Positions 1-10,831 of a stretch of DNA of 64,000 bases are shown here, piece by piece. The position numbers were made by a program, and so were the translations under genes. Positions within the stretch are counted from its first letter, which is position 1, and every line of letters starts with the position of its first letter. The notes under the pieces are model-generated. The model searched no databases, had not been told where the DNA came from, and worked only from the letters and a program-made list of their open reading frames with translations. The DNA is from Acrasis kona (taxonomy: Eukaryota > Heterolobosea > Eutetramitea > Acrasida > Acrasidae): contig JAOPGA020001434.1 of assembly GCA_026419775.2 (NCBI GenBank), forward strand, positions 1 through 64,000, written 5' to 3'.

Positions 1-2898
1 AGAATGAGTTAGACGAAGGTCCGAGACGGTCTCACCGTTAATATCAACAGTAGTTGCGATACTGTCCTCTTGTTGATCCCCAGTCAATGTTGTTGGTACT
101 CTTCTTTTTCTCACAATGGTTGAAGAAATGATGGGTGTACTCTTGGTCTGTTTGAGGTTGCCTGGGGTGTCATCGTCTATCTGCAAATTCCCTTCTTTCA
201 AACTAGAAGCTTCGTTAGGTCCATCACCAGCGTCATTGTCATCGTCATCGTCATCAATGATCACCTTCCTCATTCTTTGGTTTGCTCCAGTGTGCATGGC
301 CACAGTATCCAAGGCGTCACAGTCCTCATGGGTTTCTTCGGGACCATCAGACAATGAATAATTGTCAAACCCACCAAGCTGTTCATCATCGCGGTCATAA
401 CCGCTACCATTGTCCTCGTCATCACTGTCTTGATGTTCCATCTCTAAAGCCCTCTCAAGAGCTCTTGTCCTTGTACGTTGGGCGGGCTGCCTGGATGATG
501 GCACTTGATCGGTTTCGAGTTCAACAAGGCCTCCTCTTGCCTTCTTCATTCTATATTGCGGCTTCCGACCAGGCTTGAACAACGCGTTTGTAATTGGAAG
601 TGGAAGATGCGGTGCCTTCGTTAATTTTGGATTGTTGTAGTGGTGCAACCAGTTCAATAATTTAAAAGGATCATTCGATGGGAAATCAGACTTGGTATTG
701 TTCTTGTATAAATGTAGAGCAATAGCGTAGATATGACCACACGCTTTTCCGCCTTGGTAGTTATAGTCAGGACAATCACACATTACAAGTAGGGAGAATA
801 TTGTATATGTGTAGTCTGATGGCTCTGAATACAAATAGAACACGCCGGCTCTTGATGTGGATGTTCTCAAACTATAAGCTCCATTTGACTGAAGTTCCTT
901 CAAAATGTCCTTCGCCTTCTCCAACCGCTTTGTCGCTTGTATCTCTGTCTTTGTTGCTCTATTGTGTTTTTCAAAGCGGACTTCAAAAGACTTTTCGTCC
1001 ATAAACTGGGTCACAAGGGTCACCGCATCATCTATCCTTGTTGTTTTAATTCCGTTGAGCAACCTTCCCCACTTTCTAAAAATACATTAATTTATCCAAA
1101 ATAAATAAACCAACCTGAAACGAGCTTCGGACATGTTATTTGTGTAGAACATCCCATAACTACACATTCTATTGATAGAGGTCCATCGGTGATAAAATGG
1201 AACTCCATATTGTTCATCATGCCAGGTACTTTGAAAATAATTACCGACAAACATGGGGTATTTGACTTCTAGTTCATCAAAATATTCAAGGTATTGCTCT
1301 TCGGTTTTGCATGCAACCATACTTCTTACAATATCTAGGACAACATTTATATCCTCTACCTCATGCAGCTCTTTATTACTTGATGCTTTCAACCACCTTT
1401 GCACAGATTGAAGCACGTGGAACACACATATTAGGAACTCAAACATGTCCGACATGGCCAACTTCTCAGCGGCTCCATCATCAATCATAAAAGTAGGTTC
1501 CCATTCACCTTCTATAAACTTTTCTTCGGTTAAGAGATAATTTTTAATAGTTTGTAGGATCCTCTTCAGTCGCTCACCAGTCACATCGGATGTTAATGAT
1601 ATAAAAGGAACGCATGTACGCCTAGTTTTATCATGATGCGTAGTGAACACTTGGATTGGAATGGAGTGGTCCTTGTTGTCATCTTTCGAACCATCAACAA
1701 CAGCCCAGCAGAACTTATAAACTGAGTCGAGCCCTACTATTGTTTGGACAAACTTTTTGCACTTTAGGAGTTCATCTCGAGCGATAAATAGGAACTCAAA
1801 GTCGGTTGGAGTCATTTCAGTTACAGAGCGATTGTCAACATTAGAAATAAAAATATATCTTCCGTTAGACTCATTTGCAAACTTTTCAGCATGATGAATC
1901 GCTTTATTAAATTGTTCCTTTGAGCCTCCACTTTTCACCCTCAAATGATACTTCATGTTTGAAAGCTGTCGAGAGTGGATGTCATAACGGGTATCCATAG
2001 AGCTTGAAGCAGTCCGGTTGTACTTCTTACGGATCTTGCTCTTGGCCTTTGTGTTTGAAAGGTCAAGGTACTCTTTCTTGATCTGTGACTTGACATAACG
2101 AGATACCGGGAGTTGTCCAAGCTTTGGATGAAAGAGTGACACATGAGTACCTTTCCCAAACACATGACATGTGTAAAATAGCTTTGAATCTTTCCTCTCA
2201 ACAAACATATCTATTTTGATCGAAGCGGTACACCCTTTCTTTACCACACAGAGTGTATCTTGACATGATTTTGTGTACTCGGTGCAGAGCAAATGTATAC
2301 CGTCTCCTTTTGGTGTGGGGAAATCTCTTGCTTGGCCTCCTCGCATGGTAGATACTGGCTTACTCTGATTCTTTTCGTTCAGCAGCCTGTTGATTGCGGC
2401 AGGAATATATAGAGTCTTCCATCTCCAGCGACTTTGACAGAAAGGGTGGTTGTCAAACAAATGTGGTGTGTCCTCTGCAGAGCAAATAAATAATGCTACT
2501 TCATTTTGGTCTACGGGGAATCTTTGGATACTTTGTTGCTTTCTGTACTTAATGAGTGCATCATTGTTTATGTACGCTCCATGGTGACCCTTATCCTTTG
2601 TGCATGGTCCTTTCTTTGCATCGCTGTTGCACCAGCACCTATCATCGACAGCCCATTGAATACCACTGTCAAACTCTGAATCGGACGAATGCGAGTCATC
2701 TTCAGATTGCGAATGCTGAGGGCCTTTTGTTTCCTTGTCAAAAGATGAGTCAATTTCATCGCTACTGATTTGTGGTGCTGCATCTTGAGGAGAGCGGTAC
2801 TCTGTTTCGGAGCTTTCAGAGCCAGATTGTGTGTTGTTTTGTGGTGGGGACCCGAAATAGGGATTCTTTTTAGAGTGCCTTTGTTTTTTTTGTTTCAT
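1..2898 (-). CDS. MULE-type transposase with SWIM zinc finger, C-terminus beyond left edge
   Basis: This is a Mutator-like (MULE) DDE transposase. Two exons are read on the minus strand: 2898-1115 and 1075-1, joined over a 39-nt GT-AG intron (1076-1114). The frame stays open across the junction and on to the window edge. The first exon has an acidic, Ser-rich N-terminus and a Cys/His-rich FLYWCH-like segment near residues 205-256. It then holds the transposase core: LDSVYKF gives the first Asp (residue 391), MIDDGAAEK the second (473-474), CVFH the C/H motif (491-494), and NNMSEARFR a candidate Glu (591). Exon 2 carries a clear SWIM finger (CDCPDY, then ACGH) near 780-725, then a basic GRKP stretch and an acidic tail. 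No internal stop is seen, so the element may be recently active. Terminal inverted repeats were not identified. Confidence 0.87.
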
Positions 2899-3399
2899 GT
2901 TTGTGCTTCAACAACACATTATTCCGCGTTTTTATAGTTGTAGAGTGTATCGTTAGCGGTTATCGTTAGTTCGCTTCATCCATCTGCGCTGACATTCATG
3001 TTTTTAGTAACTTATTACAACTCAAACAATTCAAGAGGCCAAATACCAAATCAATGGAAAGAAGATGAACTTTAGTAATTTCACTTTCGATACGATTATA
3101 AGACACAAGAGGCACTAATATTTATGATGGCAGTTTAAATTCATTCATTATTAATTCGGAACAGACTGATAACTCAATAAGACAATAAAACACAATGCTT
3201 ATCACTTTATTGCGCTGAGCGAATGTAATTTAACATAATAAAAAAATATTAATTTTGATGATCATGATTAAATTCCGATGGAATGCGATCATGAAAATCT
3301 TGAGATGCGGCATATACCATTCGAAAGAGCGTACAAAACTGTGTTAGTCATATTAAAAAATGGTCCTCACATAAGTTATTCGGTGATCTGTATACCTTG
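2899..3399. other. Intergenic, no gene seen
   Basis: This is AT-rich sequence upstream of the MULE transposase start. No open frame with recognisable composition was found on either strand. It presumably holds the element's 5' flank and terminal region. Confidence 0.5.
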
Positions 3400-3454
3400 T
3401 TGTACATTTCAGATAATTATTTGTACATTTCAGAAAACCTTTGTACATTTCAGA
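3400..3454. repeat. Three tandem copies of a 14-bp motif
   Basis: The motif TTGTACATTTCAGA occurs at 3400, 3421 and 3441, a spacing of 20-21 bp. The array lies exactly where the minus-strand integrase fragment loses its reading frame, so it may mark a breakpoint or an element end. Confidence 0.8.
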
Positions 3455-4034
3455 TATCCGCGGTACAGGGTGGCATGAAAGTGCAATCCATATACAGATC
3501 TTTATACGGACCCTCACTAATGTGCATTTTGAGCGGGACAGCCCAGTTTTGTGGAGCAGAGTGACCACCACGACCGTGTTTTGAGCAGCTGAAGCATGTT
3601 TTCAGGTGCATTTTAACATTATCATTAATGTTATCCCAGAAATAAGTCTTTCTGATCTCATACACCGTGCTTTCAACACGACGATGGCCTACAGACTCAT
3701 GCGCTCTCATGATGATATCTGGTCTTTCCGAAACACGAGGATAAACAAACCAGTAGAGAGTGGTGACCTTCTCCTCACTTATTGGTCGCTGTTGAAGGTT
3801 TTGCAACACAGCTTGAGGATCCAAGAGCTCATCATGAGTGGGTGCAACTGCCACTCCAACAACTTCACTTTTCGGAAGACCTATTAATAGATGGTCCTTC
3901 TCCGAATCCCACTGACACCTTCTCTTTGTTGTCTTCGCTTTGGAACCTCTACCAAGAANACTCTCGCAGTACCGCTTCAGCTCCTTGCCAAGATCTTTAT
4001 GATATGATTTATTATTTTCAAAATAATAATACAA
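3450..4034 (-). pseudogene. Retroviral-type integrase fragment (H2C2 zinc finger and start of core)
   Basis: The reading frame shows an integrase zinc-binding domain: HESVGH supplies two His and CFSC two Cys, about 30 residues apart, with KTYFWDN between them as in Gypsy/Ginger-type integrases. It is followed by KDLYMDCT, which matches the start of the catalytic core with its first Asp. The frame then stops in the tandem repeats at 3400-3454, so the rest of the catalytic core is missing. No reverse transcriptase or capsid gene is nearby, so this is a truncated remnant. It could come from an LTR retrotransposon, a Ginger element or a Maverick; the fragment is too short to decide. One ambiguous base lies at 3959. 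Confidence 0.6.
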
Positions 4035-5307
4035 GTGGTCATATGACGTCTTGCTAGTGTGTCAGAACCTGGTCTCAAACATACACAAGAAAGTTTTTGA
4101 ATTTAACAGTTTATTTTACCTCGCGGATTATTGTAATGTTATTTCCCCTTTTAGTCCCCGAGGATTCCGGTCGGATTTTTTTGAGAGGATTCCTGTGAGG
4201 TAACACTTGTATTATCGAAATGCATTGCATGATTACTTTCCACCTTTTCATTGACGACTCTGTTGCTGCCTCATATGTCTTCAAAGTTTCCAATTCAAAA
4301 GTTGACCGACACTTTACAAGGAATCAAATCTTGTTTGAACATTGTCCATTGATAATAACCCTCAACTAGCAGTGATTTATATCAAACAAATCGCTGTGTC
4401 AAAATCAGGGCATCTTATAGCATTGTGATACATCAATAAATAGTGATTCAGAAAGTGGGGTTCTATGCCTGACTTTGGAAGGAATAATCACTTTAGTTTG
4501 AGCATGAGATCTCAAATTTTACGAGCTGATTGTAGTGATGCGGCCTTCTAAATTTTTGAAGCATCATTTATATTTGTTGCTGGTGTTATAGTGGCAGCCG
4601 ATGTAATCTTTTACAAGTTTTTGATTGTATTTGGTGACCAAATAAACGGTATACACTGTCAATAGATCATAGTGTGTATCGGTGAAACAACCCACTTGAC
4701 ATTATTTTTGAAGTTGACCATTACTACAAATTTCACTTTTTGGGTAAGAAGATATGAGCGTTAACCGCACCCCAGAGCGTACGACACCAATGCGGTAGTC
4801 AATCGATAAACTCTGGAGCAATTCAAACCAATGCGGTCTTGCAATGATGCGGTTGAGCTTCCAAAAAAGAAGAAGAGGACAACAAACCAAACCTTTGAAA
4901 ATCATGTTAGATTCTTTCGAAATCTTTTAATCGACAAGAGATAGTATTATTGCATCATAACCCAACCCAATATAATGAATTGTTAAATTATCCGTTACTG
5001 AAAAAAAGGTATGAAAAACTCACAGCAGTTCTAACCTTGTAACAGGCTAAGATTTAAAAATAAGAGGTTTATATTGGAAGAAACAATTTGCAAAGACATG
5101 AACTGGAGGCAGCAACAGCAGGCATTAACAAAACAAACATCAATTGTTGTGGTCAAGTAAAATGATTGATGAACGCAAGTCCAAGTATTCAAGCTAAAAC
5201 ACAAGACACAGAGCGCTTCTCACCTAAGACGTGAGGATTTAGGCCGTAGGGAAACATATGTAAAGATCCATCCATATGGCTGTCAATAAGGCAGTTCCAA
5301 TAAAGCC
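4035..5307. other. Intergenic, no gene seen
   Basis: This is AT-rich sequence with only short frames of unconvincing composition on both strands. No protein family, RNA gene or clear repeat could be recognised here. Confidence 0.5.
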
Positions 5308-5952
5308 ATGTTGTCCAGTGATGATGCGTTGGAGTTCATTAAAGAATTACTTTTAAGTCGANTAAGGGACAGGGAGAATGTATATGAGTCGCGGATAGCA
5401 GCAGCTTCCACATCCGCAAAGCTAAAATCATACCTCAAAACAGCACAAAACATCTATATGAAAAATGTTAAAGAGGTCCAAATAAGAGTGTTTGAAGTAC
5501 CTAGCGTATCGCAGCCTGATAAGATACATTTTGTAAATCTCAATAAAATGTCTTGTACNTGTTTGCGTTGTAGACGCAACAATCGCTTCTGTACGTTAAA
5601 GTTTGCCTGTTCGCTTTTTGTAGTAAACCAAAAAAAGATTGCACTTTCACCATTCTGGTTGAAGGATCCATATTGGATAATAAGATTTATTACAAAAGAA
5701 TTTTGTCCCGCCATAACAAACAATGAATCCTTAGCCTATCCAACCATCAACTTCACACTTGCACATGCATCAGCAGCCGACAACAATTGCACTCCAGTAG
5801 ACACTGTAGCAATAAAAATCGAGCAACCTTTTGATACAATGAGTTGTATAAAACCTTGTTCTATTTTTATAATTAGTATTGTAAATATGAGTAAACCAAA
5901 ACCAAAATGCTGCATTGTGAAGGTCAAGCCATTTCAAACGGAACTAGTATAA
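5308..5952 (+). pseudogene. Possible MULE C-terminal remnant with degenerate SWIM finger
   Basis: This 214-codon frame contains two ambiguous bases (5362, 5559). Its middle, VNLNKMSCxC then LRCRRNNRFC, follows the order of a SWIM finger (CxC, then C and His). The residue expected to be the final His reads Leu, so metal binding would be lost. Upstream there is a Lys-rich stretch, as usually precedes SWIM in MULE transposases. No DDE core can be seen. Other explanations, including chance similarity, remain possible. Confidence 0.3.
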
Positions 5953-6425
5953 AAGAAGTCCTTGACACATGGTGCGCTTTATGCATGTTACAAACACAAC
6001 AGGATGTCATTAAAGAAAAAAATAGAGGAGTACAAAAATTTATCTGAACAGGTATTTGTTGTTGCTGTACATTTCTAATGCTTTAGTGCAAAACTACAAC
6101 TAACAAACGTTCCTTATCAATAATCAAATATCTTAGGTGCAAACAAGTTCAACAATGAGTCAATAATCACATGGTGGCATGTATTTAATGAGATTTTTTC
6201 AAAAGTAGCCCTAAGATGTTCAACTGCTTTTCAAAAATTAAAATACTAAAATGTCACAGTAGATACTTTGGAGTGTTTGAAGCAGATTACAAGGACAAAA
6301 TAAAGCAAAGAAGTACAAAAGGTAAGTAATTTGTTATTATTAGATGTTGTCTAATAATAAATCCATGTGAGTTAGAAGAATATTATTCTTTATTTGATAC
6401 TGATATTCATCCCAAAATTAGTGCA

Positions 6426-7133
6426 CCTATATCTGATATGGCCGATATTTTGATTTTTGTAAATTTTGGAGTTGACACATCAGTCACTCCAAGAGATAAA
6501 TGGCAGTTACATACTTGGGGAAAACTTTCAGAAGTAGAGAGACTAAATTACATTTACAGTGTAATAACTCAGTATGGCTATCTATCAGTAATTTAATGCT
6601 CTAGATCTGGTAAAGCCAAAGTAATACCAAACTCAATGCTATCAACCAGTCCTTACAAGTACAAAGATATGGAAGGGACAACAGTACTGCGAGATTGGTC
6701 AAAACAAAAAATAGAAGGGCCAGACTATTTACCAAAATTCTGATTATGCTGAATTTTGTCCATGACAGATACAACTCCCACTATAAAGCATACCATGATT
6801 GTAATTTCCACTTTCCTAGGAAATTAAGTACAACTAGAAAGCACTTTATTAAAAAGTATGGTGTTATTGTGGAATATTGGATATTGCTTTCCATTTCTGC
6901 AAAAAACAGATAGAAGAATAATTGCTGGCTTTTACAACCAAGTAAATATCATGTTAAAGGTTGAACGTAGATATGTGCTGTCTGCAAATATAGTAGAAAA
7001 GTCGCTTGTTGATAAAAACAATAATAACAAACAAGCAGCCAATGAAGGAGAGGAACAAGACAATGGTATTCCAGGTACTCCTGATTATGACGATAGTGAT
7101 AAGGATGATGACACTGTTCAGGATTCTCTATAA
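6426..7133 (+). pseudogene. Decayed coding remnant, family unknown
   Basis: Coding-like stretches follow one another with stops and frame changes. One segment (about 6426-6595) contains DKWQLHTWGKLSEVERL. A second (about 6597-6730) contains RSGKAKVIPNS. A final one (6858-7133) ends in an acidic tail rich in Asp and Asn. Composition and dispersed stops suggest a dead gene, probably part of a mobile element. I do not recognise the family. Confidence 0.3.
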
Positions 7134-8069
7134 TAAATCTGATTAAATATAATCGCTTGTCAATTTAAATGTTATAATAAATTGCCCGCTTATTCTCTTG
7201 TTTGTCATTGGATGGTGTAACATTTAAATTTCAACATCTCTTTGAAATGTTTTAACAGGAATATAAGCAAAGGTAATACCTGATTCAATTAAACATACTA
7301 ACGTAATATAGATCGGTATACTTTCGTTTGCTCCTCAATGTATGTATTATCACATTTAATTCAAACTAAAACTAATAGTTGCAACATTATTGTTGAGAAT
7401 GTAGGAGATGTCCTGACAAAGAAGTTTGTAGGAAGAGCATACAATATCTCAACCTATGGCAAGGTTTATTTGTATAAAGCCGTAGCCTAATTAAAGTGTT
7501 TGGACACACCCTATGTCAATGTAATTAATTGGTACAGATTTACTGAAACTCTAAGAAGTGTCACGCAATCCATCTCCACTATCTTTTAAATCACTCAAGA
7601 ACATTCTTCCCATCAGAGCAGGAACAAGACGTGTGATCTATCATTTATACAGGGATTGATACTAGTACCAAAAGATTGGCTCCAAAAGTAAGAATCAATC
7701 CAAAACCAATGTTGTACTCAAAGATTTCTTTGCTTTCAAATATGAACGACCCATCACTCTCAAAGGTTACACATACTCTTTTTGCACTTGGTTCAATAGG
7801 GTTATTATTCATAATACTCTCCAAGTCATATTCAAACATATTGTGTTGATTGTTATCTGGTTGAGAGTCCTTATCCATGTAGTTATCAGGTCCTTGAAAG
7901 TCATCCTTGTAATTGTCGTCCTTCTATGCTTTTTTATTTACAGTTTTATTAATGAGACAACTCAGTTTCCCCCCTCCTTTCTCCTTTCACCTGACGGAAA
8001 TAGTAAAATAAAAAGGAAAGGAACGCTTCCGCGATTTTTCCACAATATTTATTTAAAGTACAACCATGA
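7134..8069. other. Intergenic; one doubtful short minus-strand frame
   Basis: This is AT-rich sequence. The only frame worth noting is 7878-7645 on the minus strand (77 codons, starting MDKDSQPDNN). It matches no known family and has no supporting context. Nothing else is supported. Confidence 0.4.
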
Positions 8070-8258
8070 TACAGCATCAACCGCGACACCAACAACCTCA
8101 GCAGTAATTCTGGCTACCATGTCAACAACAACCACAACAACCCTGATTACAGCACCAACCGCGACAACAGCCTCGGCAACTATGGCACCAACCGTCTCAA
8201 TGGGAGTAACAACGCTGTTATCAAAGCCTATTTTTTAAAAGAATATATGCAAGTTTAG
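8070..8258 (+). pseudogene. Asn-rich coding-like fragment with internal repeat
   Basis: A 62-codon open stretch ends at a TAG (8256-8258). In this frame it is rich in Asn, Ser and Gly. It contains two related units, one beginning YSINRDTNNL and one YSTNRDNSLG, about 75 bp apart. Such Asn-rich repeats are common in protist proteins. There is no start codon in frame, so it is either the last exon of an unseen gene or a fragment. In another frame the same DNA reads as a Thr/Ala-rich string, so it may be only low-complexity sequence. Confidence 0.3.
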
Positions 8259-8338
8259 TTTTTGATCTGGAAATTTGAAGTTGTGAAGGATTTTTAATCT
8301 GTAAAAAATAGTAAAGAAACTCTTTAATAACACTTTTG

Positions 8339-9697
8339 CTATGCCTCTTCTGGGACCTCATTTAAACAATATTCAAATTTTGCAGTATCTGGAATGTTGT
8401 CACTTTGCAGTACACAATCTAACCATTCCGTGCGTACAAGAGGAATACCTTTGTTCCTCAATCGATGGTACACCATATACCTGGGTAAAGCAAAATTTGC
8501 TTTACATGCTGCTTTCCATGTTACGTCACTACACACCGCCACGGAAAAAGCATCATTAGCGCGGGGCTTGGTAATGTTTTTAGATAGGCTATGAATAGCA
8601 TGTATGCTTTTAGAACCAATACATTTCATGATAGACTCCTTGTCTTCAAACTTACCAATCATGAAAATCTTCCCGTAATTGCACCTGTTAATTTCTCCAT
8701 TTGCAACAGCAGTTTTATAGCAGAGATTAACAATACGCTCATGCAAGGGGCAGACCAAGGAAACTCTATTCCCGCTTTCAATGTCCAAATTTTTGTGTCG
8801 TAAAATTCTGAATCTTGCACGTAACATGTCGCAATGTCCTAAATCATACTCTAACTTCAGGTCTGTGAATAATAAATTACAACCCTTGCAATTGTCGGTT
8901 TTGAAAACGAACAACAACCCTCCAACGTCTTCGGCATCATTATCGTCTGTGTGTTCCCTACATACAGAGTTTCGAATGTTGATGAATAGGTTAGGCAGAG
9001 GAAAAGGGTATACTTTTTGGACACTTGGGGGCATTGCTGCCATGGCTTCCTCTATAGTTTTTAGTGTCACTGGGTCATTTTTCTTCAAATGTGTTATAAT
9101 TAGGTCACATAATTGATGTAAAGAAGAAAATGCCTTGTCAGCAAACCGAGATTTTTTTAGTTTACTGAAGTGCCCAGACAAACACCACTTTCCAGTATAA
9201 TGTTGTTTTGAGATTCCTACATGAACACAAATGTTGCCTCGGGTTGCGTCAAAATCCTCGTCCGTAAATAAATCACTATCTCCAATTTCACACCAAACAT
9301 TTAGGAATTCATCTCCACAACGTTTGTTTACATATTGCGGCCGAAGGTCAATAAGTTTTGTATTTGACTCACCACTGGTAATTGTTACAGTATGCCTTTC
9401 TTTTGAGATAGTCTGCCAGGGTTTGTCACAATTTACCTTAAAAACCCTAGATCTTTGTACTTCTGCTGGAAAATCCACAGATAGTACAGTGTGCGATGTA
9501 CTTTCAGCAATATTAGTGTTGGAATTGACGTTCAAAGGTTCGGGTACGTTAGTGTTGGAATTTTCGTTCAAAGGATTATTTTTTAATTGTTTTTTTGCTC
9601 GGTATTCCTTCATGTAATCGGGGTTTTGATCGCGAAATTTTTTGTTGGTAATCTTTCTTCTCTTTGTCTTGGCGAGCTGACTCTTTGGCTTTCCCAT
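8339..9697 (-). CDS. 2OG-Fe(II) dioxygenase (TET/JBP-like core) fused to a C-terminal BRCT domain
   Basis: This intact 452-residue frame was not assigned by overall similarity; domain calls rest on motifs. Residues 1-40 are strongly basic, and residues 45-62 hold two near-identical copies of a short Asn-rich unit. Residues 245-315 carry the double-stranded beta-helix signature: REHTDD gives HxD (His249, Asp251), a second His follows 52 residues later (His301), and GNRVSLV gives the 2-oxoglutarate-binding Arg311. GGLLFVF and the CKGC segment lie between, as in TET/JBP and transposon-associated 2OGFeDO enzymes. Residues 342-432 resemble a BRCT domain, ending in the typical GIPLVRTEWLDCVL with its W-x-x-C. 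The inferred role is oxidation of a nucleic-acid base or a protein, targeted to DNA-damage or replication complexes. It lies last in a same-strand trio within transposon debris. Confidence 0.6.
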   Translation of the reverse strand: MGKPKSQLAKTKRRKITNKKFRDQNPDYMKEYRAKKQLKNNPLNENSNTNVPEPLNVNSNTNIAESTSHTVLSVDFPAEVQRSRVFKVNCDKPWQTISKERHTVTITSGESNTKLIDLRPQYVNKRCGDEFLNVWCEIGDSDLFTDEDFDATRGNICVHVGISKQHYTGKWCLSGHFSKLKKSRFADKAFSSLHQLCDLIITHLKKNDPVTLKTIEEAMAAMPPSVQKVYPFPLPNLFINIRNSVCREHTDDNDAEDVGGLLFVFKTDNCKGCNLLFTDLKLEYDLGHCDMLRARFRILRHKNLDIESGNRVSLVCPLHERIVNLCYKTAVANGEINRCNYGKIFMIGKFEDKESIMKCIGSKSIHAIHSLSKNITKPRANDAFSVAVCSDVTWKAACKANFALPRYMVYHRLRNKGIPLVRTEWLDCVLQSDNIPDTAKFEYCLNEVPEEA

Positions 9698-9954
9698 CTT
9701 ACAAATTTTTCAACAAACAAAAATGTAAAGTGGGTGAAAACCCATGAGGACAGGTACATGAGACAATTTGATAAAAAAATCTATCAGTACACACTGCAAC
9801 AAAATACCTTTGATAATTTTTCTCTTAAAAAATGCAATCAATGATCATTTTTTCTGAAAGTGATAAATAGGTATCTTACACTGACTTGTCAAATCCTTCA
9901 TGGACAAATGATTTGCTTTCAAAGAGATTTACACAATCTGTAATAAAGAACATT

Positions 9955-10434
9955 TTATTCACGCTGTTGCTTCTTTCCTTTCGTCACTCTCCTCCTTTTT
10001 GCTACTCTTCGCTGTCTTGCTGCTCTTCTTATTTCTTTTCTTGCCAGGTCTGCAAAGGTCTCAAATTCATCTCCAGACATGTCTGATGAAGTGTAATAAT
10101 CACAGAAGTCATCATCCAAAAAGGCACTTGGAATAAAATCAGATTCTACCAAGTCTATAGCTGAAAGCATATAGTCACCCTCCATGCCTGATTCTGTGCT
10201 TGATGAATCGTCCTGTGAGCTGGATGGTTTTTGCACCGTGTCATCTGACTCTTGCACAATGATATCTGGGTCCTGATCAATATTGTCTAAAATTAGTTTG
10301 GTGTGATTTGCAACTGTTTCAGTGCCTTCCAGATGTAATGGTGCTGATTGCAAAGTAGGTAGCTTTATTTTGAAGAATTGATGGAGTGTATACTGGTTGG
10401 ATTCAGCGGCGTCTATTATTTTGTTACTAATAAC
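9955..10434 (-). CDS. Acidic protein with PIP box and basic tail, probably spliced
   Basis: The frame is open from 10434 to the stop at 9955. It has no in-frame start codon upstream of 10353, so the conserved part probably begins at a splice acceptor (TTATTAG, just before 10434). Near the start is QYTLHQFF (10395-10372), a complete PCNA-interacting motif (Q-x-x-L-x-x-F-F). The middle is acidic and rich in Ser and Asp. The last 30 residues are Arg/Lys-rich (RRAARQRRVAKRRR), which would suit nuclear targeting or nucleic-acid binding. The protein family is not recognised. Its place between the Gly-Arg protein and the dioxygenase-BRCT gene, on the same strand, suggests one element or one multi-exon unit. 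The donor exon could not be fixed. Confidence 0.45.
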   Translation of the reverse strand, partial: VISNKIIDAAESNQYTLHQFFKIKLPTLQSAPLHLEGTETVANHTKLILDNIDQDPDIIVQESDDTVQKPSSSQDDSSSTESGMEGDYMLSAIDLVESDFIPSAFLDDDFCDYYTSSDMSGDEFETFADLARKEIRRAARQRRVAKRRRVTKGKKQQRE

Positions 10435-10461
10435 CTAATAAGCATTAAATCAAAGTAATAT

Positions 10462-10831
10462 TTATCTTAAGTTAGAACCACTTTGTGGAGGACCTTGTGG
10501 AGGCTCTAGCATGAAACTACCAGTAAACTGTGCTACTGGATCTCCATCGCTCGTTCTCTTGGTTCCCCTTCCTCTTCCTCTTCCTCGTCCTCTTCCTCTG
10601 CCTCTGCCTGGGTTTACATTATTTGCAGCCTCTCTAGCATTACGAGTTGGTATTTGATATCGCTGCTGCTGTTGAGGTTGGACAAAAGGAGGTAGACCCT
10701 TTAACACATACAACAAAACAAACAAAAACGTATAAATAAATAGAAAGTTGATTTTTTAATAGTATTTTTAATCATTTTTGATTGTTCCAGACCATTGGAA
10801 TGAGGTTCAATTTAATTCTTGAAGAACTCAT
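10462..10831 (-). CDS. Small Gly-Arg-repeat protein, two exons
   Basis: Exon 1 (10831-10793) encodes MSSSRIKLNLIPM. A 94-nt intron (10792-10699, GTCTGG to TTAAAG) leads in phase 0 to exon 2 (10698-10462), for 91 residues in all. Exon 2 is Gln-rich, then has about eight Gly-Arg pairs and a hydrophilic end. The same exon 1 end, splice junctions and first three codons of exon 2 occur in an inverted copy at 16193-16344. This supports the gene model, because both splice borders are conserved while the intron has diverged. RGG/GR tracts usually bind RNA or DNA; the function is otherwise unknown. It probably belongs to a mobile element. Confidence 0.45.
10690..10823. repeat. Left arm of a diverged inverted repeat (partner 16210-16332)
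   Basis: Positions 10782-10823 match the reverse complement of 16210-16251 exactly over 42 bp. Positions 10690-10720 match the reverse complement of 16302-16332 with one difference in 31 bp. The spacer between the blocks differs (61 versus 50 bp) and is unrelated. The conserved blocks correspond to exon ends of the Gly-Arg gene and the spacer to its intron, so this is a duplicated gene segment, not a simple terminal inverted repeat. Confidence 0.85.

Noticed and set aside
3400-3454. CRISPR-like short regularly spaced repeats
   Set aside because: There are only three units with 6-7 bp between them, in a eukaryotic sequence, with no associated genes.
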